The translations under genes and the position numbers were made by a program. This document shows positions 9,172 to 18,617 of a stretch of 45,085 nt of DNA, piece by piece (positions within the stretch are counted from its first letter, which is position 1; each line of letters begins with the position of its first letter). A model generated the notes under the pieces. The model was not told the DNA's origin. It did not search any database and saw only the letters and a program-made list of their open reading frames with translations. The stretch comes from an uncultured Clostridia bacterium (GTDB lineage Bacteria; Bacillota; Clostridia; TANB77; CAG-508), in the NCBI GenBank assembly GCA_947628825.1, contig CANRBH010000007.1, forward strand, positions 1 to 45,085. Direction: 5' to 3'.

Positions 9172-9606
9172 TTAAAATTTCCATACTTCTGGTTTTTGTG
9201 CTACATTTTCATGTTCAGCGTCTGCATATACTCTTAATTTTGTAAGCATTTGTCTTCCTAAACTATTATGTGGTAACATTCCTTTTACTGCTATCATCAT
9301 AGCTTTTTCTGGTTTTGTTTCCATCATAACTCTTGCAGAAGTTTCTTTCATATTTCCAACATATCCTGTAAAATGAGTATATTTCTTTTGATCTAATTTC
9401 TTTCCTGTAAGTACTGCTTTTGAACAGTTAATTATTATTACATAGTCTCCTACATCCATATTAGGTGTAAAAGTTGGTTTATGTTTTCCTCTTAATAATT
9501 TTGCAGCCTCTGAAGCAACTCTTCCTAAAGGTTTATTTTCAGCATCAATTATATACCATTTTCTTTCAATTTCATTTTTCTTAACACTATAAGTAGTATT
9601 ATTCAT
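9172..9606 (-). CDS. rplM: 50S ribosomal protein L13
   Basis: [44 protein letters not shown]. Confidence 0.98.
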   Translation of the reverse strand: MNNTTYSVKKNEIERKWYIIDAENKPLGRVASEAAKLLRGKHKPTFTPNMDVGDYVIIINCSKAVLTGKKLDQKKYTHFTGYVGNMKETSARVMMETKPEKAMMIAVKGMLPHNSLGRQMLTKLRVYADAEHENVAQKPEVWKF

Positions 9607-9653
9607 GGTAAAATTTCCTCCATTTCTATTTCAAAATAAATTATATATATGAA

Positions 9654-9693
9654 ACCTTAAGAGTTTATTTACCGGGGAATTGCTCTAAAAGGT
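9654..9693 (-). promoter_or_regulatory. candidate L13-type leader hairpin of rplM-rpsI
   Basis: ACCTTTTAGAG-CAATTCCCCGGTAAATAAA-CTCTTAAGGT hairpin in the rplM 5' UTR. Confidence 0.45.
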
Positions 9694-9763
9694 CATATTT
9701 ACTATAACGCTATATTATTTTATTACAAATTGCAAAAAAAGTCAAGGAATTTTGTAAAAAATA

Positions 9764-9792
9764 TTGACATAACTGAAAATTTGTAGTATTAT
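9764..9792 (+). promoter_or_regulatory. promoter of infC-rpmI-rplT
   Basis: TTGACA-N17-TATTAT. Confidence 0.55.
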
Positions 9793-9804
9793 AATTAATG
9801 TATT

Positions 9805-9955
9805 TAAAGAAGAAGAATTTACTTCTCACCTTAACTAGATTAAGTCTTAGAAAAAGGTATTTATAAATTTTCATATTTTATAGTAATCTTGTATTACTTT
9901 TTATGTGTTTTTATAAATTAGAGAAGTAGATTGGTTCATAGCCAATCTTTTTTAT
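9805..9955 (+). promoter_or_regulatory. L20-leader-type attenuator upstream of infC
   Basis: TACTTCTC (9820-9827) complements GAGAAGTA (9921-9928); leader ends in terminator AGATTGG-ttcatag-CCAATCT-T7 (9928-9953). Confidence 0.7.
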
Positions 9956-9983
9956 TTATTATAAATTTAGGAGGTGTTTTAAC

Positions 9984-10493
9984 ATAAAACAAGAATTACC
10001 TATTAACGAACAGATTAGAGCTGATAAAGTTCAAGTCATTGATGAAAATAATCAAAAATTAGGAGTATTACCTTTAAATGAAGCTTTAGATTTAGCTTTT
10101 GAAAAAAAATTAGATTTAGTTTTAGTTGCTCCAAATAATGATCCTAAAGTTTGTAGAATTATGAACTATGGAAAATATAAATTTGAACAAGCTAAAAAAG
10201 AAAAAGAAGCTAGAAAAAAGGCTAAAGTTCTTGAAGTAAAAGAAATAAGAATTACGCCTAATATTGATAGCCATGATTTAGACTTTAAAATAAAGAATGC
10301 TAAGAGATTTATAGAAGATGGTAATAAAGTTAGATTTACTGTTAGATTTAGAGGTAGAGAAATGAACTACATAAAACAAGGTGAAGAAGTTTTAAATAAA
10401 ATAATTGAACTACTTCAAGATGTAGCAGTACCAGAAAAAAAGCCAGTTCTAGAAGGTAAAAATATGTTTATTATCTTAGCAAAAAAAGCTTAA
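9984..10493 (+). CDS. infC: translation initiation factor IF-3 with predicted AUA start
   Basis: frame extends upstream of track ORF 10161: ATA AAA CAA GAA TTA CCT ATT AAC GAA CAG ATT AGA GCT = (M)KQELPINEQIRADKVQVIDENNQKLGVLPL, canonical IF-3 N-terminus; AGGAGG 9 nt upstream. Confidence 0.92.
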   Translation: MKQELPINEQIRADKVQVIDENNQKLGVLPLNEALDLAFEKKLDLVLVAPNNDPKVCRIMNYGKYKFEQAKKEKEARKKAKVLEVKEIRITPNIDSHDLDFKIKNAKRFIEDGNKVRFTVRFRGREMNYIKQGEEVLNKIIELLQDVAVPEKKPVLEGKNMFIILAKKA

Positions 10494-10562
10494 ATTCACA
10501 TTGTTTATTATTAGTTTTTATAAACTAAATAATTATATATTTTATACAAGGAGGATATTGTT

Positions 10563-10766
10563 ATGCCAAAGTTAAAAACAAATAAAGCTGCTAAAAAAAG
10601 ATATCATTATACAGCTACAGGAAAAGTAAAAAGAACTAAAGCTAATAGAAGACATTTATTAGCTAATAAAACAAACAGACAAAAAGCAAGCGGAAGCGTT
10701 CAAGATGCTTACGTAGATAAAACATGTAAGAATCATGTAAAGAAATTACTACCATATGGTAACTAA
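10563..10766 (+). CDS. rpmI: 50S ribosomal protein L35
   Basis: [33 protein letters not shown]. Confidence 0.98.
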   Translation: MPKLKTNKAAKKRYHYTATGKVKRTKANRRHLLANKTNRQKASGSVQDAYVDKTCKNHVKKLLPYGN

Positions 10767-10798
10767 AATGACTAACTAAAAAAGGAAGGTGATTATAA

Positions 10799-11152
10799 AT
10801 GGCAAGAGTAAAAACTGCAGTTATTACAAGAAAAAAACATAAAAAAATATTAAGAAGAGCTAAAGGTTATTATGGAGCTAAGGGATACAGATTTAGACAA
10901 GCTAAACAAGCTGTTATGAAATCTGGAAACTACGCTTTCGTTGGAAGAAAAGACAAAAAAAGTAATTTTAGAAGATTATGGATTACAAGAATAAATGCAG
11001 CTGCAAGATTAAACGGAATGACTTATAGCACATTAGTAGCTGGTCTAAAAAAAGCTAATGTTACAATTAACAGAAAAATGTTAGCTGACTTAGCTGTAAC
11101 TGATAGCAAAGCATTTGCAGAAATTTGCAAATTAGCTAAAAGTGCAAAATAA
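10799..11152 (+). CDS. rplT: 50S ribosomal protein L20
   Basis: [54 protein letters not shown]. Confidence 0.98.
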   Translation: MARVKTAVITRKKHKKILRRAKGYYGAKGYRFRQAKQAVMKSGNYAFVGRKDKKSNFRRLWITRINAAARLNGMTYSTLVAGLKKANVTINRKMLADLAVTDSKAFAEICKLAKSAK

Positions 11153-11192
11153 TATAAATTTTTAATTTCGTATTAAGATTATATGTATAAAA

Positions 11193-11220
11193 AAATGGAG
11201 TGTTCTGCTCCATTTTTTTA
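11193..11220 (+). terminator. intrinsic terminator after rplT
   Basis: AAATGGAG-tgttctg-CTCCATTTTTTT. Confidence 0.85.
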
Positions 11221-11928
11221 TTAACCTAAAACGTTAAGTGTATCCCCTTCACTCATTCCATTTAGATTATAATATGTTTCTGGTATGTTACCTACAATTA
11301 CCGCTTCTGCTAGAAGGACTTGTGTATTTACATCCTCATCACTATCTTTATATGGTGTTAAAATACTTATATGGCAAGTTATATCAATATAAATTCTATG
11401 CAAAGTTTGGTTTATACCAGCGTCTGAAAACTCTGACTTTATGTTTGTTTCAATATTTCCTACTGTAACCATTGTTAGTCTTATATTAGGGCCTTTTCCA
11501 ATGAAAAATTTATTACCAGTAATAGTTCCTAATCTTAAATCAAAATTAGTGTTTTCTGCTTTATCTAATTCTTCTTGTAATTCCAAAGCGATACTTGAGC
11601 AAATCTTGTTTATATTAACAACATCCAATTTCATTAATTTGATATTTCCATCACTATCTTTTTCTATTGTGCATAAGTCTTGATATGTCATATCCTTCAT
11701 TGCATTGCTTGCAGCATTATTAGAAAGAGTCGCAGCTGTCCCTCTTGCTAAAACCCTTGATTGTCTTTCTAAAAGTGGAGTAATTGTGTTATCAATAAGT
11801 TTTATAGCTGTATAATAAGATATAAATATAATCAACATTATTATTAGCAAGAATTTTTTTCTGTTATCAAATCTTGTAGTAATTCCAACAATTCTCGGTA
11901 GTCTAAATCTTGAATAAATCTTATCCAT
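11221..11928 (-). CDS. yunB: sporulation protein YunB family
   Basis: N-terminal TM, then TPLLERQSRVLARGTAATLSNNAASNAM; LRLGTITGNKFFIGKGPNIRLTMVTVGNIETNIKSEFSDAGINQTLHRIYIDI. Confidence 0.85.
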   Translation of the reverse strand: MDKIYSRFRLPRIVGITTRFDNRKKFLLIIMLIIFISYYTAIKLIDNTITPLLERQSRVLARGTAATLSNNAASNAMKDMTYQDLCTIEKDSDGNIKLMKLDVVNINKICSSIALELQEELDKAENTNFDLRLGTITGNKFFIGKGPNIRLTMVTVGNIETNIKSEFSDAGINQTLHRIYIDITCHISILTPYKDSDEDVNTQVLLAEAVIVGNIPETYYNLNGMSEGDTLNVLG

Positions 11929-11929
11929 C

Positions 11930-13456
11930 CTACCCCATATACTTTTCTATAAATAATTGATCACCAGGAAAAATCTTATCACTTTTTAATTCGTTAGTGT
12001 CTATTATACTCTGAACTGTACTATTAAAAGCTTTTGCTATTTTCCACAAGCTATCATTCGGTTTTACTTGATAAATAACCATATTGTAATCATCTACATA
12101 TTCATTTTCCAATTCTTCAATATTATTTATAAGTTTTAAATCTACATTTCGAGAAGATACTATATTAAAACCTAAGTCAAGTTTTACATTAACTTCTCCA
12201 CCTGGCATAATATTAAAGTCTTGCAAGATAATATCCGGCTTAACTTTTACATTTGACTTGCTAGTTATTCCATTACAGCTTACCTTACATTCAAAAGGAA
12301 CATCTAATTTTCTAGTTTGAATACCTGTCATTCCATTAGAAGAACAAGTAAATAATAAATTAACATTTCCATTTATCATTACTTCGTTGTCATTAACTCT
12401 ACTATTAGTTACTACTACTTTAGCATCAACATCATATACTTTTTCATCCCCAATATCTAAAAGTTCTTTTTGATTTATACTATATGTTCCATCATAAGTA
12501 GCTTTATTTTGAATCATCTTAATGTTGCTTTGTTCAAATTTTAAATTCGTACTTGGACTGTATAAATCCTGAATTAAATTTATTTCTTTATTATCATAGG
12601 CAGTTGCATTAACTCCTACTTCTATCTCAACATAAATTGAATGTTCCTCTACACTATTAGGTTTAACAACCATATTTTTAATTTCAAAATCATATTCACA
12701 AGGATTATTTTCTGTAATATCCTGCATATCAATAAAGCCCATTATTGGGAATTTTGCAGTAACTGAATTTATCCTTCCATCTTCAGTTGAATATAATATT
12801 TTAAGCCTAATATCAGCTTTTGTAAGAATCTTGTTGTAACTTACCTTAATGCTTTTATTAGTAATATCACTATTAACTTTTAATATTTCTGCTAGATTAT
12901 CATTGCTGTCTATATTAACTGTTTCCTTGGCAACTGTTTTAGTTTGACCTACTCCAAGTACAACATTAACTGGAATAGTGCTTTCTAGTTTTTGTATATC
13001 TTTTAAATCAACATTATTAACAAATTCAACATTAGAATTTGCTAGAATTGTTATTTCAAAATTCAAACTTGCTTTTAAATTAACTTTTCTTTCATTTACA
13101 ATTTTACAATCTACTTGCCCTAATGAAACTTGTATATTATCATTCATATCTGATGTAACATTTTCTACATTAAAACTTTGAGAAAAATCAAGAGTATGAT
13201 TTATACTTCTTACTCCTCTTGTTTTTCCATCATCACCAATATACATTGCATATACGTTTACTGAACCATCAACTCTAACTTTTCCATCCATTACTTCTTT
13301 TTTATAAATATTAACTACTCCACTAGTTCCTATTATTTCAAGTATGTCCGGTTTTACATCTGGAACAATGCAGTCTCCATCAACTTCTATAGTTTCATTT
13401 TTATTTGTAATTACTTGATTGATAGCCAGTTTACTTTTTTCCAACTTTATAGCCAT
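11930..13456 (-). CDS. SPOCS (DUF3794) domain protein with C-terminal LysM
   Basis: VDGDCIVPDVKPDILEIIGTSGVVNIYKKEVMDGKVRVDGSVNVYAMYIGDD; C-terminal MVIYQVKPNDSLWKIAKAFNSTVQSIIDTNELKSDKIFPGDQLFI. Confidence 0.9.
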   Translation of the reverse strand: MAIKLEKSKLAINQVITNKNETIEVDGDCIVPDVKPDILEIIGTSGVVNIYKKEVMDGKVRVDGSVNVYAMYIGDDGKTRGVRSINHTLDFSQSFNVENVTSDMNDNIQVSLGQVDCKIVNERKVNLKASLNFEITILANSNVEFVNNVDLKDIQKLESTIPVNVVLGVGQTKTVAKETVNIDSNDNLAEILKVNSDITNKSIKVSYNKILTKADIRLKILYSTEDGRINSVTAKFPIMGFIDMQDITENNPCEYDFEIKNMVVKPNSVEEHSIYVEIEVGVNATAYDNKEINLIQDLYSPSTNLKFEQSNIKMIQNKATYDGTYSINQKELLDIGDEKVYDVDAKVVVTNSRVNDNEVMINGNVNLLFTCSSNGMTGIQTRKLDVPFECKVSCNGITSKSNVKVKPDIILQDFNIMPGGEVNVKLDLGFNIVSSRNVDLKLINNIEELENEYVDDYNMVIYQVKPNDSLWKIAKAFNSTVQSIIDTNELKSDKIFPGDQLFIEKYMG

Positions 13457-13576
13457 AGCCTACCTCCTTAACATTTACTTAAATATATGCCATTAAAGTT
13501 AGATTATGCAAAAAATAAATAAGATTCGAATCATTATTTTAATTCAAATCTTATCCTTTAATTCGATATAAAGCAG

Positions 13577-14239
13577 TTATAGTTCTTGCTCACTATTCTC
13601 CATACCTAAAACATCAATTACTTCTCCTGTTCTAACACTGTATCTACTGCATAAATCATTATAAGATATTTTGCTTCCATCCATATTTCGACCATTTCTA
13701 TATTCATTTCTCAATTTCATAGCAAGATTTTCTAACTGTACTTTTTCAAGTTCTCTCCTTGCTTTGCTTCTACTAGAATCACTATAAGATGTATCATCAT
13801 AATACATTTCACTTAATATTTTTTCTGCTGCTTTTCCATTTTCAAGGATAAAGTATATCCTAGCAAGATTTATTCTTGTTTCTACATCTATAAAACTTTT
13901 TTTCATATCATACAGTATTTTTTCTACTATGCCACCTTTTGTATTGCCTTTTTCTTTTTCTTTCTTTTTACGTGATACTACAACACTATATAATTTATTA
14001 TTTTTTAATCTGTCTTTTCTAAGCTTTTTTGATTCTTCTTCACTTAAATTTTCCATATATTGATAGACTTGCCATGTTTTTATTCCAAGTTTTCTTGCGA
14101 CTTCTTTTGGATATATATATTCTATCAGCTCACTTCTAATTTTTTGTTCCAATAGTTTTCTTTTTTCTAACACATCAGGACTTTTTATTTCTTTTTGATA
14201 TATAGTTTCAATATTTGAATTTTTCACTACCATAATCAC
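13577..14239 (-). CDS. hypothetical protein with HTH-like N-terminal segment
   Basis: 220 aa ORF; YPKEVARKLGIKTWQVYQYMENLS resembles HTH; no family recognised. Confidence 0.7.
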   Translation of the reverse strand: MIMVVKNSNIETIYQKEIKSPDVLEKRKLLEQKIRSELIEYIYPKEVARKLGIKTWQVYQYMENLSEEESKKLRKDRLKNNKLYSVVVSRKKKEKEKGNTKGGIVEKILYDMKKSFIDVETRINLARIYFILENGKAAEKILSEMYYDDTSYSDSSRSKARRELEKVQLENLAMKLRNEYRNGRNMDGSKISYNDLCSRYSVRTGEVIDVLGMENSEQEL

Positions 14240-14356
14240 CTCTAAATTTATGGTATTATATCACAGAATTAAAGGAAAATCAACTGTTTTGACGAACTGG
14301 TAAATATAAGAGCATAAAAAATAAAGTAGCCATTAAAACTACTTTATCCTAAAAAT

Positions 14357-14659
14357 TTAATTTAAAGAAACCTTAACCTTCTTTGGAGTCTTAACTAATG
14401 GTGGAATAAGTGGGCTATAACTTTCTCCATCAAATACATCAACTTCAACAGTTCTAGTTAATACATCCTTGTATTGGTAAGATACATTTCTTTCGTTTTC
14501 ATCATACTTAACCACAAAAATATTAGGGTAAGCTTTTTCTATTGTTGCTTCCTTTTCAAACGATCTACTTCTTCCTAGAGATCCTTTTACAATAATCTTT
14601 TGTCCAATTTTTTCCTTGATGTCAGTTTGTAAGTTTGTAATATCCTCTTGGTAAATCAT
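14357..14659 (-). CDS. veg: Veg family protein
   Basis: LQTDIKEKIGQKIIVKGSLGRSRSFEKEATIEKAYPNIFVVKYDENERNVSYQYKDVLTRTVEVDVFD. Confidence 0.88.
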   Translation of the reverse strand: MIYQEDITNLQTDIKEKIGQKIIVKGSLGRSRSFEKEATIEKAYPNIFVVKYDENERNVSYQYKDVLTRTVEVDVFDGESYSPLIPPLVKTPKKVKVSLN

Positions 14660-14861
14660 TTAATCACCTACTTTTCTTATGATGTTTAAAAACTATCATT
14701 TTTGTCGAAAAAAGTCAATGAAAATTATGTTTATCAAGTTTATATATTGTTAGAGTTTCAATAGTTTCAGAGTAATATTACAAATATATTACAATTTGTT
14801 TTTTCACAAAAAAATAGACATAATTCTTATTTTTTTATTTATGTCTATTTTTCTTGTAAAC

Positions 14862-15665
14862 TTATTTGATATAAATATCTGGATTTACATATTCTCCATC
14901 TTTTAAAATTTCAAAATGTAAGTGGCTTCCATCTCCTGATTCAAATACTGCTGAGTTACCAACTGTGCCTATTGACTGTCCTTGTTCTACTTTATCTCCT
15001 TCTTTTACAAATTCTGTGCTAAGAAGGCTTGAATATACTGTTTGGAATCCATCATTATGTTCTATTGTTATACTTAATCCATATCTTGGGTCTTCTTTGA
15101 TATACTTTACCGTTCCTGGAGCAGATGCTTTTACAACTGTTGTTTTCTCTGCTTTAATATCTATTCCTCTATGTGTAATCCATTCTTGTAATGTATCAGA
15201 ATATATTAGACTATCCATTGAATAACTTGTTATATTGTCACCTTCAACAGGCCTTATAAATTGCTCAACTACTTTTTGTTCTGGATTATTATCTTTCTCT
15301 ACATTTGTATTACTATTTGTCTCTGTATTTGTATTATTATTTTGGTTTTCGTTTTCCTTAGTAGTACCATTAACTTCTTTTTCTTCATTAGTTGAATTTT
15401 CAGTTGTAACAGTATTTGTGTTGCTTTCAATAATGTCATTTTTTAATTCATTTACTGTTCTAGTAAGTTCTGAACTAGCCTGTTCTAGTGATTCCATTTC
15501 AGATAATCCTACTGAATTTCTATTTACTCTAGCTTCCCTTGATAATTTTTCTTCATTAGCAGATAAAATAATTGCAACTAAAAGCAATACTATCGAAATA
15601 ATAAATCCCATTATACTTAAACTTCTTTTATTTACTGTACTTTCCTTTTTCTTTCCTTCCTTCAT
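14862..15665 (-). CDS. M23 metallopeptidase, SpoIIQ-like
   Basis: single N-terminal TM; LytM domain with HRGID and HLHFE Zn motifs; Asn/Thr/Glu-rich linker; neighbours spoIID/spoIIA genes. Confidence 0.8.
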   Translation of the reverse strand: MKEGKKKESTVNKRSLSIMGFIISIVLLLVAIILSANEEKLSREARVNRNSVGLSEMESLEQASSELTRTVNELKNDIIESNTNTVTTENSTNEEKEVNGTTKENENQNNNTNTETNSNTNVEKDNNPEQKVVEQFIRPVEGDNITSYSMDSLIYSDTLQEWITHRGIDIKAEKTTVVKASAPGTVKYIKEDPRYGLSITIEHNDGFQTVYSSLLSTEFVKEGDKVEQGQSIGTVGNSAVFESGDGSHLHFEILKDGEYVNPDIYIK

Positions 15666-15750
15666 AATATCCTCCTAAAAATTTACTAATTAAATTATTT
15701 CCAATTTTTAGTCTTATATACATTTATTACATTTTTAATTTGTTTTAAAT

Positions 15751-15779
15751 TTGTAATTTACATAATATTGTGGTATAAT
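15751..15779 (+). promoter_or_regulatory. promoter of the DEAH helicase cassette
   Basis: TTGTAA-N17-TATAAT; leader dyad ATTGAAA (15792-15798)/TTTCAAT (15812-15818). Confidence 0.6.
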
Positions 15780-15840
15780 ATTATTTAGTACATTGAAAAT
15801 CTTAGAAAAAATTTCAATTTCAAATTGGAGGTATCATCTT

Positions 15841-18495
15841 ATGTATTTACCCATTGAAAAATTTAAGGATATAATAGTTAAGGCTGTTAAAAGCAAGGCC
15901 TTTACGATTATATCTGGAGAAACCGGCTCCGGCAAATCGACACAAGTTCCTAAGTATCTATCCGAAGTTTTTAGTCAGGTCATCGTCACTGAACCTCGGA
16001 TTATGGCTGCAAAAACACTTGCTATGCGGGTATCTGAGGAAATGGGTTTAACACTTGGAAATGAGGTTGGTTATAATACTGCCTATGACAAGTGCTATTC
16101 TCAAAACAGCAAAATCCTTTTCTGCACTGATGGGCTTCAGCTTGTCAGAACTATCTTTGGAAGCAACAATCAAGAGTCAAAAGTTCTTATTATTGATGAA
16201 GTTCATGAGTGGAATTTAAACATGGAAGTTCTTATTGCATGGTGCAAATTCATGTATCAAAAATGGAACACTAAGGTTGTCATTATGAGTGCTACCATGG
16301 ATACTCAGGACCTTGCTACGTATTTTGGTGAAGATACTGCTGTAGTTGAAGTCCCTGGCACTTTGTATGATGTAAAGTTTGAAACAAAACCTAAGGATGA
16401 TTTGATTAGCACTATCAAAGAAAAAGCACTTGAACTTAAGAACATCCTTGTTTTCGTTCCTGGTAAAAAAGAGATTAGCGACACCATCAAAAAATTAAAA
16501 GATGAAGAATTAGATCAGCTTTGCAATATCTTTTCCCTTCATGGTGAAATGGGCTGGGAAGATCAAAAGAAATGTTTCGAGTCATATAACAAGCCTAAAA
16601 TTATCGTTTCTACTAATGTAGCTCAGACATCTCTTACTATTCCTGACATTGATGTTGTTGTTGATACTGGACTTGCAAAAATAACTAAAGTTATTGATGG
16701 TATCCAAGGTCTTTATCTGGTTGACATTAGCAAGGCTGACATTAAACAGCGTATGGGTCGTGCTGGTAGAACTAAAAATGGTGAATATTATCTCTGTTCT
16801 AACGTTTCAATGGATTTTCGTTATGAATATCCAGTTCCGGAAATTCAAAGAAGTATCTTGGACCGTGTTGTACTGCAACTTGCTGATATTGGCTTAGATG
16901 CTGAAAATCTTGAGTTCTATCATCAGCCTAGCATTGACAAAATTATGTCTGCTAAAAAAGAACTTATCACTCTTGGTGCAACAAACTCTGACAATACCGT
17001 AACTGAAATTGGTCATAAAATGGTTAAAATTCCGGTTTCTGTTCAGGCTTCTCGCATGATTGTTGAAGCCGAAAAATACGGTGTTACTGAGCAAGTTATC
17101 ATCATTGCAGCTATTTTGGAAATGGGCAGTCTTCTTGGAAAAAGACGTCTTGAAAATGGAGAAGAAATTACATCAGAGTATAGTGATTTTACAGATGAAG
17201 GAAAAAGCGACCTTTTAGCTGAACTTGATGTCTGGAATTATCTTGCAAAGTTAGGTTATGTTGATTTTGATAAGTATTGTATTAACAAGCAAGTGTTTTT
17301 CAAGGTAAAAGAACATATTAAAAGACTTCATGAAGCAGTTTCTAATATCGTTGAAATTTCTAGTGGAACTGACCGAATGGCAATTCTTAAGTCCTGTCTT
17401 CATGGACTGGTATCCCATATTTACTATGAATCTTATCGCGGAGTATCTAATAAAAATGAAGGAATAAAATATATCAACAAAAAAAGCTGCTTTAGAGTTA
17501 TTCCTTATGCTTATTTGCTAATTGGTATTCCGCAGACTATCCAATACGTTAACCGCCGGTTTGGTGGCTTAAGCGAGATGAATATCGTAAAGTTTGGTAG
17601 TGTTGTTCCTGTAGAAATGGTTAAAGAATTGCTTCCTGGTTCTGTTCAAAAAGTAGAAGAACTTAGCTATGATGAGTATGAAGATGCTGTTAGAGTGGAA
17701 ATCGACTATATCTTTGATAATAGAAGTATTAAAACAGAGTATCGTTATGAGCATGAGCATCCTGAATATAGCAGATTAAAAGATGAATATGAAGCTCCTC
17801 ATAGTTATAGTCCTTATATTAAACGTCATCAAGATCACTTAAATTTTGACGGAAAAGAATATGAAGTCCATTACAGTTTTGATTCTATTCCCTATATTTG
17901 CCTTGATGTTGATACTATCTTCACTACTACTGAAAATACTGCTTATCTGAAAAATGGAACTCAAGTACAATTTTCTTGTTTTATGGATAAAGGCTTTACG
18001 ATTAACGAACTTAAAAACAGCTTAATTCGTAAATCCTTTTCTAGCAGTATCGATTTTGAAAAAAGGCACTATAGCAATATCAACATCACTGGTGTGCAAA
18101 GTATTCTTGATAACAAGAATCTTCTGGGTAAAGTAGAGATTAAGGTTTATGAGAAGTACGGTGTTGAGCCCAGAATTCTATATGGATGTATTTGCCTTAA
18201 GAAAAACACTGTTCACTTTGCATTAGTTGAAGATGAAAAAGATGCAAGTGAAAACACCTCTGAAGCCTTCCAATTCTTGTTCATGAAGGAAATCGAGCAA
18301 AAATATGGCAACAATAAGTTTAGTCATTTGCCCGGTAAAAAGAAAAAAGTCCTTACCCCTGCTGAACAAGATGCGAAATTGGAATTTGACTCTCTTGTAA
18401 GAGAACTGCTACCTGACCTTACAGTTGACAACTATAGCGAGACTATGGAATTTCTTGATGTATGTTATCAAGAAGCTATGGAAAAAACTGCATAA
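15841..18495 (+). CDS. DEAH-box RNA helicase (HrpA/HrpB-like)
   Basis: GETGSGKSTQVP, IDEVHEWN (DEVH), SATMD, STNVAQTSLTIPDI, QRMGRAGRTKNG; ATG at 15841 has SD GGAGG (track start 15793 lacks one). Confidence 0.92.
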   Translation: MYLPIEKFKDIIVKAVKSKAFTIISGETGSGKSTQVPKYLSEVFSQVIVTEPRIMAAKTLAMRVSEEMGLTLGNEVGYNTAYDKCYSQNSKILFCTDGLQLVRTIFGSNNQESKVLIIDEVHEWNLNMEVLIAWCKFMYQKWNTKVVIMSATMDTQDLATYFGEDTAVVEVPGTLYDVKFETKPKDDLISTIKEKALELKNILVFVPGKKEISDTIKKLKDEELDQLCNIFSLHGEMGWEDQKKCFESYNKPKIIVSTNVAQTSLTIPDIDVVVDTGLAKITKVIDGIQGLYLVDISKADIKQRMGRAGRTKNGEYYLCSNVSMDFRYEYPVPEIQRSILDRVVLQLADIGLDAENLEFYHQPSIDKIMSAKKELITLGATNSDNTVTEIGHKMVKIPVSVQASRMIVEAEKYGVTEQVIIIAAILEMGSLLGKRRLENGEEITSEYSDFTDEGKSDLLAELDVWNYLAKLGYVDFDKYCINKQVFFKVKEHIKRLHEAVSNIVEISSGTDRMAILKSCLHGLVSHIYYESYRGVSNKNEGIKYINKKSCFRVIPYAYLLIGIPQTIQYVNRRFGGLSEMNIVKFGSVVPVEMVKELLPGSVQKVEELSYDEYEDAVRVEIDYIFDNRSIKTEYRYEHEHPEYSRLKDEYEAPHSYSPYIKRHQDHLNFDGKEYEVHYSFDSIPYICLDVDTIFTTTENTAYLKNGTQVQFSCFMDKGFTINELKNSLIRKSFSSSIDFEKRHYSNINITGVQSILDNKNLLGKVEIKVYEKYGVEPRILYGCICLKKNTVHFALVEDEKDASENTSEAFQFLFMKEIEQKYGNNKFSHLPGKKKKVLTPAEQDAKLEFDSLVRELLPDLTVDNYSETMEFLDVCYQEAMEKTA

Positions 18496-18513
18496 GGTAA
18501 AAGTAGCAAATCT

Positions 18514-18549
18514 AAGACATCCCGAGGGCAAGTGCCCTTGGGATGTCTT
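18514..18549 (+). terminator. strong hairpin at the end of the helicase gene
   Basis: AAGACATCCCgAGGGCA-ag-TGCCCTtGGGATGTCTT; long stem, weak T-tract. Confidence 0.7.
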
Positions 18550-18617
18550 CTTATCAAACATAATATTTTATACTAAATCGAAGATGCTAATTTAGCTATT
18601 ATAGCATCAGTTAAAAT

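Noticed and set aside
15235-15678. 147-aa plus-strand ORF opposite the SpoIIQ-like gene
   Set aside because: Antisense of a low-complexity Asn/Thr linker; no SD or recognisable protein.
15793-15840. Extended N-terminus of the DEAH helicase in the ORF track
   Set aside because: No SD before 15793, while ATG 15841 has GGAGG; the 5' part contains the leader dyad.
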